A stretch of DNA of 64,000 nt from Pezizomycotina sp. ARF18 (taxonomy: Eukaryota; Ascomycota), in contig AZLU01000044.1 in assembly GCA_002224055.1 (NCBI GenBank), positions 97,665 to 161,664 of the forward strand, given 5' to 3'. Below the pieces are notes generated by a model, which had not been told where the DNA came from, made no database searches, and was given only the letters and a program-made list of their open reading frames with translations. The position numbers and the translations under genes were made by a program. Numbering within the stretch: position 1 is the stretch's first letter; each line of letters opens with the position of its first letter. Below, one piece after another: positions 1 through 15,438 of this stretch.

Positions 1-1
1 T

Positions 2-1975
2 GAACACATGCGTCGCGGTCCCAATCAGGCGATGGATATGACGAAAGGTGACCTACTGTTGCTGGCCCCCGTGCCGCTTCCCGCTTGGACCCTTCTCACC
101 GAGGAGAGGAAGGAAAACATTGAGGCGGATATGATCTGGGATATGAACAACTACCTGAAGGAGCTTTCTTCGAAACAAGGAATTGATGTTCTCCATTCGT
201 GGAATCAGATGCTCAGGCAGTATCCATTGCAAGCTGCGGAAGGCGATGGTATCCACCCGGCAGACTCCGTCGCATCGAAGCAAGTTGATATTCTCCTGAA
301 TCTGGCATGCAACGCGAAGACATCCAAGAAGTACCCGTACAGCAAGACGTGCTGCTACAACTACAGTCAGCCCCGAATGGTTCAATGGGCACTTTTGGCG
401 ACCACCGTGTTGATCCTTCCGCTGCTCTTAGCTTTCCACCAGGACGCCCCGGATTCGACCCCACCGACCTTCAAAAGAGTTCCTATGAAAGCTCTCTACT
501 CACTTTTCTTGCTTATGTTGGCACTTTTGTACTGCTTCTACGCTGATAGACGCAGGTTTTCCACAAGTACTCCAAAGCTTGGTCGCCTCTTGCTTTCTTC
601 GGCTTAATGATGGGTACTTTCATTCTTGGTGCTGTCACCGTGAGGTTTTCTACCAAGGACCAGCCGTTTTGAATAGAGATCAGACGGATGAATGGAAAGG
701 GTGGATGCAGTTTATCATTCTGATTTACCATTACCTCGGCGCCAGCTCGATTATCCCCATTTACGGCTTTATCAGAGTTCTGGTCGCGGCGTACCTGTTC
801 ATGACCGGATTCGGTCACACCGTGTTCTTCATTAAGAAAGGAGACTATTCGCTGAAGCGCGTCGCCGGAGTCCTGCTGCGCCTGAACATCTTGTCGTGCC
901 TTCTACCGTACATGATGAACACCGACTACCTATTCTACTATTTCGCGCCCCTAGTTTCATTCTGGTTCATGGTCATCTACATTACCATGAGGGTGCAAGC
1001 ACACATGAATGGCTCGCCAAAGTTTTTGTTCTCCAAAATCGCATCTTCCGTGCTCATAGTCACGATTCTTACTAAGGTCCCCATCTTTTTTGAGGTCCTT
1101 TTTGGTATTCTGGAGATGGTTTTCAACATTAGCTGGGACGTCAAGGAATGGCGCTTCCGCCTCGGGCTCGACATGTGGATCGTGTACGCTGGTATGATCA
1201 TGGCTGTTATGTTTGTTGAGGCATCGAGCACCACGCCTCCAAACTGGTTCCGTTATAGCAGGCAGGCTGTCGTAGCGTCTGCCGTCGTTCTCCCGCTCTG
1301 GCTCATGTTCCAGTTTACCCGCCAGGATAAGTTCGGTTACAACTCCTACCACCCTTACATTTCTTGGATCCCCATCGTATCTTTCATTGTCCTTCGAAAC
1401 GCGACGCAGCGGGTACGGAACATGCACTCTGCGGCGTTTGCGTGGCTTGGACGATGCTCGCTCGAGACTTTCACGCTGCAGTTCCACATTTGGATGGCGG
1501 CGGACACGAAGGGGTTGCTGGACCTGGAATCTTCTCGCAGAACCAGAACTCGAGGTTTTTGAACTTTATATTTTGTACTATCATATTCATCTACGTAAGT
1601 TGGTGCGTCTCTTCGGCGACGGGAGACGTCACGGCTTGGATCCTCGGAAGCGGAGGCAGCGGCAGTGGCGGACCGAGGGCTCCGAAGGCAGCGCCGGTCC
1701 CTATCCATAAGAGGACAGAGTCTGCGCTGAAGGAAGAAGAAAACCTCAGGATGGAATCCGGAGCCGAAGGCAATGGTGCCACCGTTAGGAGTGAGAAGGT
1801 CGAAGCAATCGTGCCTCAGGCTAAGGATAACCTTGCCATGAAGCTGGGGAGTTTGCTTGTTGTAATGTGGGTTTTGAATTGGGTAAGTTTTGGCTAGGCA
1901 ACCCGGTTTAAAAAAAAAAAAAAAAAATAATTGGCGACACTTGTGTAACTGACATGAATCACGCAGGTATATTGA
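2..1975 (+). CDS. CAS1-type 10-TM O-acetyltransferase, 5'-truncated
   Basis: The locus runs off the left edge, so the N-terminus is missing. The first part is the end of an SGNH-like hydrolase domain with an Asp-Gly-Ile-His-Pro motif at about 245-259, the expected Asp/His of that fold. It is followed by about ten hydrophobic segments rich in aromatic residues, including a block around 900-960 (LPYMMNTDYLFYYFAPLVSF) typical of the Cas1p acyltransferase domain. In this family (fungal Cas1, animal CASD1) the protein O-acetylates glycans in the Golgi membrane. At least three one-base frame changes occur, near 550, 669 and 1515-1545. The 3' end is either a stop at 1897 or, more plausibly, an intron 1883-1966 giving a short Val-Tyr-stop ending at 1975. 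A hydrophilic Ser/Gly/Lys tail lies at about 1640-1840. The family call is firm; the substrate is unknown. Confidence 0.85.
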
Positions 1976-2344
1976 TATTCCCTACCGCTCGCTACACCAC
2001 TATATCCGAAGTTGGCATTACCTCGCATAGTTGATACGAGCATGTTTTCCTTTTTTTCCTTTTTTTTTTTTCCTTCTTATTCGCTTCTGGTAAATAATTT
2101 TGGATCCCTTTGAGACGTTCTTGTATCGCCCGGTTGTATTAAGTCTAGCGTTTGTTAAACTGTATGATTATCCAATGAACATTATACGTTGTCCTCACAA
2201 TCAGCTTTTTTGTAATACAGCCGTTACCATAAAATACCCATTTAAAAATTTATGCACCGTTATTTATAAATACCTATTTACTCTCATAGACATCCTACAC
2301 ACCGCCTGCCTTCTCCTGCCTTCTTCTGTTAGATATTACTATTG

Positions 2345-2376
<32 letters not shown>

Positions 2377-3629
2377 GTGTAATTACTTAATATTTTATTA
2401 CTTTCATTAACTGTTTTCATTGATATGAACTTTTTTACCGCCGCGATTTGGTACTGATACCATTACTGATGATATCCTGAAGCTCTTTTAATCACCTATT
2501 CGCTTTTGCCATGTTACCCACGTACAAATCGCATTTGCCTCTTCCTTATCCTTTCCATATTGATTAGATATATCAACCCAGATGCTGGTGATATCTCTAG
2601 TCTTATCTACCATCGACGACGCGCTCTTCCTGCTTCGGAACAGGTGCTATTCCAAGAAAAAGATCTGACTGTCAATCCAACAAATTGAAGTATCTGAGAG
2701 CTCGGCATTCTTCTGCATCCTGCAATACTCGCCCGCTACGAGCTCCATCCTAGCTCGTCCTGCTTATTTGCCTAAGAAATTGTGAAAAAAAGGCTCCACT
2801 TTCTTCGGAGACAAAGCTCGGGAAATATAGCTCATAATGGTAGAAAATACTCACGTACGCACATGACCCCAACTCTAACTGACCGATTCTTCTTTCCTTT
2901 TTTTTTTTTTTTGTCTCTCGCACACACTCGTTCGGCAAGTTTCTTTGCTACGTTACAAATTATGCGAGCTGATTGGCGATAGTTGATCAACCCCCCGCGG
3001 TTTCTGACGGGGTCGGGACGCCAATTTATACTTACGGAGACCCCGACAGCCAAATCTTCTTATATTTCTACTGCTCTCCTGGGGCTACCCAGTAACCCTA
3101 AAGCCGTTTTCTACCGACCTAACCGTGCGGGTAAAGTTCGACAGGAAATGTATGTATAATGCATGAAATAGCTCTTTTTCTGCTGGTTGGTTGAGCTATA
3201 CGTCTGTTGAGCAATTATTGGGTAGAGTTAGGTACAAACGAGTAGCAGATGCGCAGCTGCGTATAGAATAGAATTCAGTAGAAGGTTAGAGAGCAATATA
3301 TATAAATATAAAAAAAAAAAAAAAAAATTAAGAAAATTTTCGCCCTACCCTCCATCCTGCTACTTTTTACTGCTCTCAAATAAAAAGGAGGGGTTGTTAA
3401 CTTTTCTTATTTTCTAATCCTTCCATCCTCCTTCTCTTCTTACTTTATATACTCTTTAGCTCCTTCACAGCTTCAGCAAGTTTCTGCTGCTTGACGGAAA
3501 TACATATCTATTAAAAAGAAAGTAGTAGTACTGTCAAAAGATATTACTACTCTTTGTCTATCTATCTACATACTCTCTTATTCCTTTTTCCTTATAAAAA
3601 GTACCAGCTAGACGCAGTATTTCATCATC
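1976..3629. other. Intergenic: CAS1 3' flank and katG promoter region
   Basis: No credible coding frame is visible. The stretch holds long A and T runs (about 1910-1927, 2347-2376, 3310-3327). Upstream of the catalase-peroxidase start there is a TATA-like TATATA near 3445, an AGGGG stress-element-like pentamer at 3389-3393 on the plus strand, and pyrimidine-rich sequence from about 3400 to 3600. These regulatory readings are suggestive only. Confidence 0.5.
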
Positions 3630-5836
<2,207 letters not shown>

Positions 5837-8533
5837 ACCCTTTATTAAAGGAAATTTTTTCTTATTATATTAGGTGGTTTTTTTATAAAAAAAAAAAAAA
5901 TTGTATAACGGTATTTCATGGATATAAAAAAGAAAATTGAATTGGTTTCGGTGGGCTACGTTCGTTCATGTTACAAGACAGGCATCTATCAAGGATGATG
6001 CTTGTATTCGTTTCTTTGTACTTAATTTTTTCTTACTAACTCCACTTACGATACTTATGGAATGATGAGAAGGGAGCTATGAAGAAGGTCTCCCGGAAGA
6101 TATGTGGGACAAGGAGAGATAGACAGACTGTATGCTGCTATAAACAGCTCTTTTATGTATTTACTAGAGCTACAGAATAAGAGAATTAAAGAAGCATCAA
6201 GAAAGTAAATCTTCGGTGTCTCATACACTGTGCTTCCTGCTCGTTCCAATAGAATAATACTACATCATTATTCACCAACAGAGCTACGCGTTATATTTTC
6301 ACTCTACTACTTTCTATTCTCGTATCTTCTTGCCACGTATTGTATCTCTTGATAATCTTTCGTAGACTTTTCTCGAGCCCTCCGGGTAATTACGTGTGCA
6401 GAAGTCCGCTAGGTCTTGAAAGCGGTGATCAATCACAGCCGCAACTATCACAACGACGAAATGCTCCGACCACATCCTGAAGCTCCAGGCATGTTCGGCG
6501 GCGGGGCTTTTTATCAGTCCTTGGGGAAAAAAAAAACAGTCAACCTCAATCCAATAGAGAGACGATGAATTGTATACAAAACAAAAGGGTGTGATAATTC
6601 ATAATACTTTCACTCTTATAAGTCGCATTGGCTCCGTCTCCGAATATCTTGATTGTTTCTTGGATCCTTCCGTGGCGGACGTCGTGCTGGTAGATCGCAG
6701 ACATCCTATCGGAAAACAGCTGCGTCGTTAGTGTGAAAGCTTCTCGCATAGTTCCTGCGCCGTTGGAGGAGTTGAGAGCTGTGGAACGTTGGAGAGGATG
6801 AGTCGCCGAATTTTGGGAGGATCGTTGTAGGTGGATCTTCTACGTTTTCATTATTAGGGTTGGGCTTGAAGCCATGCTGCGTGCCATTGTTATTATATAT
6901 ACTTAAGTAATAATAAGTCTGTAGTAACATTAAGGACTTAACATGAACCTACATAATAATAATATAAATAATGAACAAGTTAACACCGATATCGTCCACC
7001 CAATTTTTTTTTTTTTTTTCTTTTTTTTGGGGGCTGCCTGAGATACACTATACCCCCATGATGAAGCTGCTAATTGCCTAGATCTACAACGATAATCTAA
7101 GGCTTGGGCTTGAGCTTTTAACATTGATAGTATTGGTCGTCAGTTTTATCGCAGAGCGTCTATTAAAGGTCTTGGCGACAGGGGATGGGTTACACAAGTT
7201 TTTGCAAATCCCTTTACAACCTGTTCGTTTTTTGTTTCGTCTGCCCTGACCTACCGCCCATGCATCTTGTAAGTGGCAGCAGTTATTCTTCTCGAGATTC
7301 ACCTGTGCATGTGGAGGAACGCCTCACAAAAAACTGCGAGACATGGGGTGATACCATGTGCCTTTGAGTCAAGTATCCCAAGTAGCTAAGTTTCTCATTG
7401 GCGATTGCTGCAACAACCATCCCCTGGTCGTCTTGCTGCTACTTAATCATCATTACTATACCGTTGCAACCCATCGCCATAGTTAGCTGTGTTGAGATGA
7501 ATTCATGAAAATGCGTTTAAGGCGACACTTAGCTCAGCAGTCCAGCTTTTTGCATGCAGCATCCTTCGTCAATCCTCGCACCTCTGATGAAATCGCGGAT
7601 ATGCTTTAGAGGGCTACTCCCTTTGAGAGCTCCATATGCGGATTGCATGGGATCACTTGCGTCCCCAAACCGGAGTTCATAAATAGTTCCAACTGCGGGG
7701 ACACAGTACATTCGCTGCGTCTCAGGGATTGACATCCTTCTCGCCCTCTTCGATGAGAGGTCTACATGCACGTGGACTCTTGCACCTCCATCCTGCTCTT
7801 ACTTGGCTTGTTATATTTGTGCCCGTGCGCTCTCACAACCTTGCTCCTATGGATATACTCCCGGCCCCAGAGTCATTAATATCGGTCTGATGATGGCGCT
7901 CGAGACATCGTAAGCTATGTCACTCTATTCTAATCCTTTCGTTATTTCCTGATTCCTTGGTCTAACCACAGCCAGAATTTTTGCTGCCTGGTACCCTTGA
8001 TACGTTGCCCTCGTGAGGGCGGATTGTGAGATAACTTGGAAAAACTCAGGTTGTTTTGATGCTATCGTGATGAGCAACTATTGGCAGGAGACTGGAGATA
8101 GATCTCTAGCTAAGGCGTTTCAGCAGAATGCAACGAGAAGAGCTTGATCAATTGAGGGGGAAGTAGCTTGGGCAATCTTGCGTTTTCAGAAATCGGGGAT
8201 GCTGAAAATGCGGCGAGGGCTAATAACAGCGGTGTTCTCAAATGGCACTATGTTGGCAATATTAATAACGGTATAACTATGAGGGGTTCTGGCTTGAAAT
8301 TTCGCTCTATTTTAATTACCAATGCAAAACGCAACCTCATTATCCCGACTTCAATTGAAAATTCTCTTTTCTTTATTTAGATATCTATCTTTTCCTTTTT
8401 GTCACAACGGTAACAATCTCACCAGCGGTAGAGAAAGAGAGAGGGAGTAAGAAAGGAATAATAACAAAAAATCGAAGCCGATACACCGAATATAAAGTGA
8501 TCATCCTTCATTACTACACAGTCAGCTATCACG
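5837..8533. other. Gene-free spacer downstream of katG
   Basis: Starts with the AT-rich 3' flank of katG. The rest is noncoding-looking sequence with poly-T/A tracts (for example around 7003-7028). The longest frame is 80 codons on the minus strand at 7529-7771; it resembles no family I know. No RNA gene recognised. Confidence 0.4.
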
Positions 8534-8881
8534 ATGTCTTGAACCGGTGGATACGAACATTATAAACTCGAGAATGGAATTCCATTCCAGCGCATTGCTG
8601 GAAAATGGACTCCGATCAACCCGGAGAGCTGCGGAGCTAAGATTACTGTTGGAACTATACGAGAGTACGCCGAAGGCGACGTTTTCACCTAAACGAAGCG
8701 TAAGGGCACTGACAATATGTGGACTCTGGCGACGTCAAAGATTCCAGACGAGGGTACAGACCCAAACACCGGGGTGCGGGAAGAAAGGGATTGTTGTTTT
8801 ACCGAGCAAATCGTATTCTTCCATTGTTCCTCGTGCCGTTTCTCTTCCCCCTTGTCTTCTCTCTTATACACAAGTTCGTAA
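8534..8881 (+). pseudogene. Possible small ORF with two in-frame stops
   Basis: An ATG at 8534 sits behind a leader-like stretch. The same frame stays protein-like to a TAA at 8879-8881, but it is interrupted by TGA at 8540-8542 (third codon) and TAA at 8690-8692. Between the stops the frame reads, for example, KLENGIPFQRIAGKW and then DNMWTLATSKIPDEGTDPN, which looks more like protein than the shadow frames nearby. Either stop could derive from a C-to-T change (CGA or CAA), or from a sequencing error. I do not recognise the family. It may be a decayed gene, an exon fragment, or chance. Confidence 0.22.
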
Positions 8882-9365
8882 CGAATACCGACGGTCGAGT
8901 AACGAGTTAAGATCCAGGAGCAAACTATTCGTTTACCCTTCCTTTTTCTCCCTGGGAATGAATGGAAATCTTCTCTAATTGCTCAACACTTCTTATCAGT
9001 TTAGTCCAAATACGGCGTACGTATATTTTAAAGTAATAATGAGCTGGGGCTTATTTGGAGTTTTTGGTTGCCTCTAGCCATGAGACTGGCTACATGTGCT
9101 ATATAAAAATATTTTTGCCGCAGAGCCTCCGAATTTGAAGGTCTTGGCGGCGGATAAGGTTTTTTTCTTTTCTTTTTAGTGCGGCAGAAAATTTTGCGCC
9201 TGCAGAAGAGAAAAACTTCAAAACCCCAACTTCTTCTAGACATTGGAACATTTTATATCTCACGAGACTACTTAAGCAGTACAAAAATCGACAGATTGTT
9301 AGTTATATACGGTTGTTTTAAGCATCGTGAGATATAGATACAGAAGCTTTGATATCTAGGGCACC
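8882..9365. other. UTP10 upstream region
   Basis: No coding frame can be supported. The stretch just upstream of the UTP10 start is AT-rich; no clear promoter motif stands out. Confidence 0.4.
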
Positions 9366-12300
9366 ATGGCGACCTCCCTCGCCGCCCAATTGGCCGCCCT
9401 TCAGAAGGCGCAGCCGGAAACGACATCCTCGATCCTCGACCCGAAGCGCCTGAAAAAAGAGCACTCCGTCTCCCTCTTATTCCCTCCTTCGGAAGCAATA
9501 TCTCAAGACTACGAAACGATATACTCTATCGCCATCGAAGGTTTCGAGGAACTATGCTCTTTAGATCCCAGGTTCGCAGCGTTCGAAAGGTCGCTGTTCA
9601 GCGAGCAGAGCAAGGACGTCGACAGGGAAACTTTACCGAAGGAAGAGAACAGGAAGCTCAACGAGAAGATCTCTCTGTTTTTGGAGCTGGTGGGCGGGTG
9701 GGTGCTCGTCAAGAGCGGACAGAAGGCTTTGGAATGGTTGATTAGGCGGTTTAGGTATGCAATTCTTTTAGTTAACTTGTTTATTGAGATTTGACAAACA
9801 TGGGACGAAAAAATAAAACTTTTTTTTCTTTGGCTAATAGTAGTATATAGAGTTCACCACCATAACACCGCATTACTCCTCTTAATCTTCCTCCGTATCA
9901 CCAGCATCCCATTTTCTTGCGCGTGCTCTCAATTGTTCCGAAAATACTACCCGCAGATTTCAACTTCCTCACACCGTACCGCCGGCTGTCAACACGCCCG
10001 TCGCTCGGGCTGTAATCTTGCAGGTACTGACGCAGTCACCGCCGTTCTTCAAGCTGGTATCCGACCATGTCATCTCCGTCGTCAACCATAAGCACTCCAG
10101 CTCCACGCTCGTCGCTTCTGGGCGGTATATCGCTCGAAACCCTCGGCGCATTACTCGACCGCGCAGTAACCAGTGGGAAGAGCGGATTTACGGAGGAAGA
10201 CGTCGTGCAGCGTTTCTTACCTGTTATTTCCGACGGCCTTGAAGCAGGTAAGAAGAATCCGGAGTTCCAGATCGGGACGTATATGCTGCTCTCGCTGCTG
10301 GCGCTGCGGACGGTGCTGGAGGAGAAGGTTAGCGTTGCTTTGATGGGTGCCATTACGGCGACGTGGAGCGGCGAGACTATCGTGCCTGCTATTGCGAGCT
10401 TGAGTTTGTTGGCGCAGCAGATGGGCGATAATGCGCCGCAGATTGGTTTGACTGTTGCGGTGAATACGCTGAAGGTTACGGACATCGCGGGAAAAATTGT
10501 CGAGTTGGGGGAGAAGTATAGGGCCGATAAGCTGTGCGCAGGACTCTGCGTTGCTTTCCTGAATGACCTCGGCAAGTTCAAGCGCGGCAGCCTGAAAAGT
10601 GGGCTGGAGCTCGTGAAAAAGAGCCTCGCGAGCGCGCGGCTGCTAAAGGTTCAGAAGAAAGCGATCCTGCACGCGCTGCTGGCTGCCGTGACGAAGGAGT
10701 CCGGCGGCGAGGAGTTTGTGGGTTGATAGAGGACCTGAAGACGGAACCTATCTTCCAGGAAGTTCTTCTCGAGACAGACACGGACATTGAGGTGCTCGAG
10801 CTGAGGTTAGGTATGGTCTTGATGGGGCAACCCTCGGTTGAAGCAGACAATACCGCTGCGGAAAATGCAGTACTCGACGTCGAAGTTCTACCTGATGTCG
10901 AATCGCAACCCGAGGAAGACGACCTATTCCGGCAGGCATTGTCGAAGCTACCCGGCACTTACGAACACCCGTCTTTCCTTGTACAAAAACCCGGAGAAGA
11001 ATTCTCAAATATCGCCCGCGCATTCCTAACAGCGTCTCAGGATGCCTCGAAGGATATTCCGGTGCTTTTCTCCGCTCCTCTTTTCCAGAGCTCCCCATTA
11101 CTCACCCTGACGCTCTGCGTAAAGAAATTTACGGGACGCTTCGCTACTCTCGCACGAGAAACAGCGCTGAACCACATAACTACAGTCTTACAAGCCAACA
11201 CTGAAGCAACAGACTACCAAGCTTTGCTACCGCATGTTCTGACGGCTTTATCCGATCCTTCCCAGCGGGTCAGAGAAGCGGCCAGTAGAACGCTCCTATC
11301 CGTGTGCGAGCACATCCGCCGGACGCAAAAGAAGGACAAAAATAGTAAATATGGGGGCCCAATGGTATTTACGGCGAACGAACCGATTCGGTGAAGTGGC
11401 TATCTACCGAAGAATCGAAGAAGTTCGTGGAAAAGGTACTCAGCGGCGGGCTCGAGGAGTGCGTCATGGACCCGAACCACGTTTTCAGGGCCGTAGTGAA
11501 GAGCATTTCGGGCCTGAAGAGCGCGCTGAAGAGGAGCGTGATGGCGTACCTCACGAGCCATGTACTCTGCGCTCCGGGTGCGCTGTTCAAGGAGAGGGTG
11601 TTGGGTATCTTGACTCCCGTAAAGTCGTCTTCACGGACAGCGGCGCTGCTGCCAATTCTTAGCTGGTGGGAGGAAACTTCAGTTGCTGAAAGAGAAGAGC
11701 TTTTGGCGAAAGAGAACGTTCAGATGGAGACTTTCCAGAATTTGGTCGTTGAAACCGTCGACACGAGCGATCGCGGAGACGGCGTTAACGTTCTCCTGAA
11801 GATTATGGCTAAAGAAGGGGAATCGCAAGCGTTCGTTAAAGCTGCGGGTAGGAGATTGCTAGAGCTCTGCGGACGGAGCATCAGCGACGAATCAAAAGCT
11901 TATATTGCGCGGAAGCTCATGGTACTAGCGCTCGGAGGAGAAGAAGGGTCTGGTGAAGCTATTGAGATTCTCCGCCGGATCGTTATTCCTGATTCGGTAT
12001 ACGTCGAATTCCTGTTGGATACCCGGAAAGCTCCAGAGGCATCGGAGGGCGGTGACCATAGGCCAAAGAGACGTCGAACATCATCCGCGGAAGAAGAGAG
12101 GTCGCAAACTTCTCAGGGGTTAACGTTGGTCCTCGAATTACTGGAAGGGAGAACCCAGTCGACCACATCGAGCTCTTGGGACCGCTGTTTAACGTCCTCG
12201 GCTACATCCTGAAGAACGTCGAAGGCAAGGTCGGTGGCGAGACTACCTTATCCAGGTTCTACTCAGCTGCCTTTCGGGAATCGTCTCGACTTTGAAGGTA

Positions 12301-15051
12301 TATGATTACTTCCCTCTCTCATTTTTGAAACTATTTTTCTAATATATAATTTCTTTCCCAGACCAAAAAGAACGTCAAGCTAGACAACAATTCCGTCCGC
12401 GCCGACCTCCTCGTCTCCTGCATCCGCTCCACCATAAACCCGCAAATCCAAAACAGCGCGCTACTCCTCGTCGCCGCGCTCGCCGAAGTCATTCCCGACG
12501 TGATCCTGCACAGCGTCATGCCGATCTTCACGTTCATGGCGCGAGCACCCTGAAACATGACGACGAGTATTCGGCACACGTCATCGAGCAAACTATCACG
12601 AAAGTCATCCCGCCGCTCGTGAGGTCCTTTTACCTCGACGGGACAAACCCTGTCATCGGATCTGCGGACTTACTGAATAGCTTCGTCGCGGCGTTCGGTC
12701 ATATCCCGCGCACCGGCGGCTGAAGCTGTTCACGGCGCTGACGAGGACTTTGGGCACTGAGGAATTCTTGTTCGCGGTTCTGTGTATGCTCGCGGAGAAG
12801 TACCACGAGGAGAAGGAGCATGTGCGTTCCGACGAGGCCGTCGTGAGGGAATTCTGCGTTGGATTCGCGGGTATGTTCGGTGCGGTTTCGCAGGTAGGCG
12901 CCGTTACGAAAGTTCTCAAGACCGTGCTGGAGAGCAGGGCGGAGTCGCCGAGCGCTGTTTCGGTACAACTGCTGAAGACGAAGGATAAATCCGCGGACGA
13001 ATGCCTGGAACTCATCGGTAGCGTGATTGAGGTCGTCCAGCTGATATTATCCGCGAGGAAGCTCCGGGCGATAGTTGTAAGGTCTTCAAAGACGAAGGGG
13101 AGATGCAGCGGGGAATTACGCGCGAGCTGTACGGGTTGCATGGAGGTGATACTGCAGCTTGAAAATACTCTAGGGGATGCGGACGAAGATCACTCTATCA
13201 ATCTACGTCCGCTGCTCAAGGCTCTATTGGAGCTTCTCCCGACGACAGACTTCGTTGACGTTGTAGATAAGCTCCTGCAGAATACCGACTTGGAACTGCG
13301 AAACCAAGCCCTGTCCGCATTCAAAGACCGCATTGCCACGGAATCGAAAGCAAATATCGTCTCCCGAACGGCTATCATGAGCTTGGCTTCCAAGGTGGCT
13401 TCCTCGATCACGTCGCCGGACGCTGAAGTCGACTTCAAGGCGAACGTCCTCTCGTGCGTCGATGCCGTTGTCGTCAAGTTCGGCAGCCAGGAAGGTGACA
13501 TCGTATCCAGGCTTGGGGAAGTTATACTCGGTGACGCGGCGCTGCGCAATTCCGAGAAAAGATATATATGTGCTCTCCCTCGTGTGCCTTACTTCCATTG
13601 CTAAATGCCTCAACGGCCGCATGATTCCTTTCCTACCGAAGTTATTTCCCTATACTCTTGATCTGCTGGAGAAGAGTATTCAAACGAACAGAAGAGCTGG
13701 GACGTACACAATGCCATCCTCGTACTATTGGAGGCACTGGTATCTGTTATACCGAACTTCATGACGACGTACGTGGAGCGTATACTGAAGTTGTCATTCG
13801 CATCTGCAAACGCGGAAGACGACGATGACGACGAGGACAGCGACGATGAAGAGAGTGATAGCGAGGACGAAGACGATGACGGTAAACAGCAGCGAGCCAT
13901 CGCAAATACGCTGCGCAACGACCTGTAACGCTAAAATCGCAGAGAAAATGGACGCCAAGAAGCTTTTTACGGCACTTAATACTACATGGTCTACAGCCTT
14001 CGAAAAGGGCATTCTAGCCATCAGTGAATCGCTCTCGCTGCTGCTCAAGTGCGTCGGCTACGCTACGAAGAGCACTGTTATAAGCTCCGCCGGCATCCTC
14101 CTAAGATTCTTCGAACAGGCGATGGACGTGCGGAGGGTATCCTTGTCAAAGTTCGACGGCGAGGAAGTACTATCCTCAGAAGAGCAGATGTTCAAGGTCG
14201 CGATACAGGTCGTGTTCAAGCTCAACGATACGACGTTCCGGCCGATGTTCTCGAGATTGCTAGAATGGGCCAGTGACGATATGAAGGGTAAAGGAGACGA
14301 GGTAGGGAGGAGGAAGAGGCTCAGGACGTTTACGGGTTTTTTGATTCGTTGATTAAGCGGTTAGGGGTAAGTTCCGATATGAATTCCTTGTTATGGAGAT
14401 TAAATATGGGGAGATAGTATGCTGATAAGTCTATTTTTCACAGTCGCTTGTAACGAGCTACTACGCTTCCGTACTTGACTATTCTATCGAGCTTCTGGAT
14501 ACGCTTAAGTCCGAGACGGCGGACGAGAGTTTAGATCTCTGGGAGGTTATTATCAAGTCGTTGACGGGCAGCTTTGCGACGGATCAGAACGGTAAGAAAT
14601 GGCCATACGCACCCGTATTCGACCTGTTTTTACTTTTTCTAATGCGCTTTTGCAGAATTCTGGCAATCACCCGCAACTTTTGACAGAATCTCCCCGTGTG
14701 CTCTCCCAGCTTACAAACGCATCCACCTTACCCATCGAGCGCGTTGTCATACCAGCCATCACTGAGCTAGCCGTGGCGGCGCAGTCCGAGGAGCACTTCA
14801 AAGCTATCAACTCGGCCGTACTCAAGCACATGCGCTCTGACGATGCCGCGGTGCGCATGGCGGCAGTCAAAATGGCGACGGAGCTGTACGATAAACTGGG
14901 TGAGGACTGGTTGAGCCTGCTGCCCGAAACCGTCCCAATAATTGCGGAGCTGATGGAGGACGACGACGAAGATGTCGAGAGGGCGACGCAGAGGTTGATC
15001 GTTAAGATTGAAGGATTTTTGGGAGAGAGCTTGGATACTATGCTTACGTAG
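9366..15051 (+). CDS. utp10: U3 snoRNP component UTP10 (HEATR1/BP28 family)
   Basis: A large HEAT-repeat protein of the small-subunit processome, needed in the nucleolus for early 18S rRNA processing and rDNA transcription. The N-terminus (MATSLAAQLAALQKAQ, then FEELCSLDPRFAAFERSLFS) matches the UTP10 N-terminal signature. The C-terminus (LLPETVPIIAELMEDDDEDV ... GESLDTMLT) matches the BP28 C-terminal domain, so both ends are present. Introns read as 9755-9850, about 12298-12360, about 14368-14442 and about 14593-14655. An acidic Asp/Glu/Ser stretch lies at about 13818-13890. Total length is about 1,770 codons, normal for the family. Frame changes of one base occur near 9910-9990, 10120, 10720, 11390, 12150-12240, 12540, 12720, 13080, 13555, 13700, 13925, 14340 and 14670. 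An essential gene this intact in content but broken in frame argues for assembly error. Confidence 0.93.
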
Positions 15052-15438
15052 TAGACAAGGGGAGGGAATGTTGTAATATAGAGAAGGCGTGTATTTTTAG
15101 ATGTAGTTATATAAGATCAAAAAAGTTATATTGTAACAATAATATTCTATTTATCTAGTATCTATCGGGCACGAAGTTTGCAGGGTTCCTATCTAGTGTA
15201 CATGTAAGATTACAGCGTTAGTCTATGCAGTCAAACTTCAAATCGTGTATTCCTCTTCTATCATTGGGGAGTATGGAATTCAGGGCATTCTGAAAGGACA
15301 CGGGTCTCACCTTCAACCAAATTACTATCCTCTTGCGTTTCATGATCATTGTCATCACCACTATCCTTCTTCCATTTCGAAACTATAGCCCTCACCTCTG
15401 CTCTACCCAAGCGCGATTACCCCACCCAACCATAAACC
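15052..15438. other. Convergent 3' spacer between UTP10 and the kinase-like gene
   Basis: The 3' ends of two convergent genes meet here. The first part is AT-rich and probably the UTP10 3' UTR. Nothing else identifiable. Confidence 0.4.

Noticed and set aside
7529-7771. 80-codon minus-strand frame in the katG-UTP10 spacer
   Set aside because: No family, no intron or neighbouring exon that extends it.
10036-10581. 181-codon minus-strand frame inside UTP10
   Set aside because: Shadow of the UTP10 coding strand, which has clear family signatures in the plus frame.
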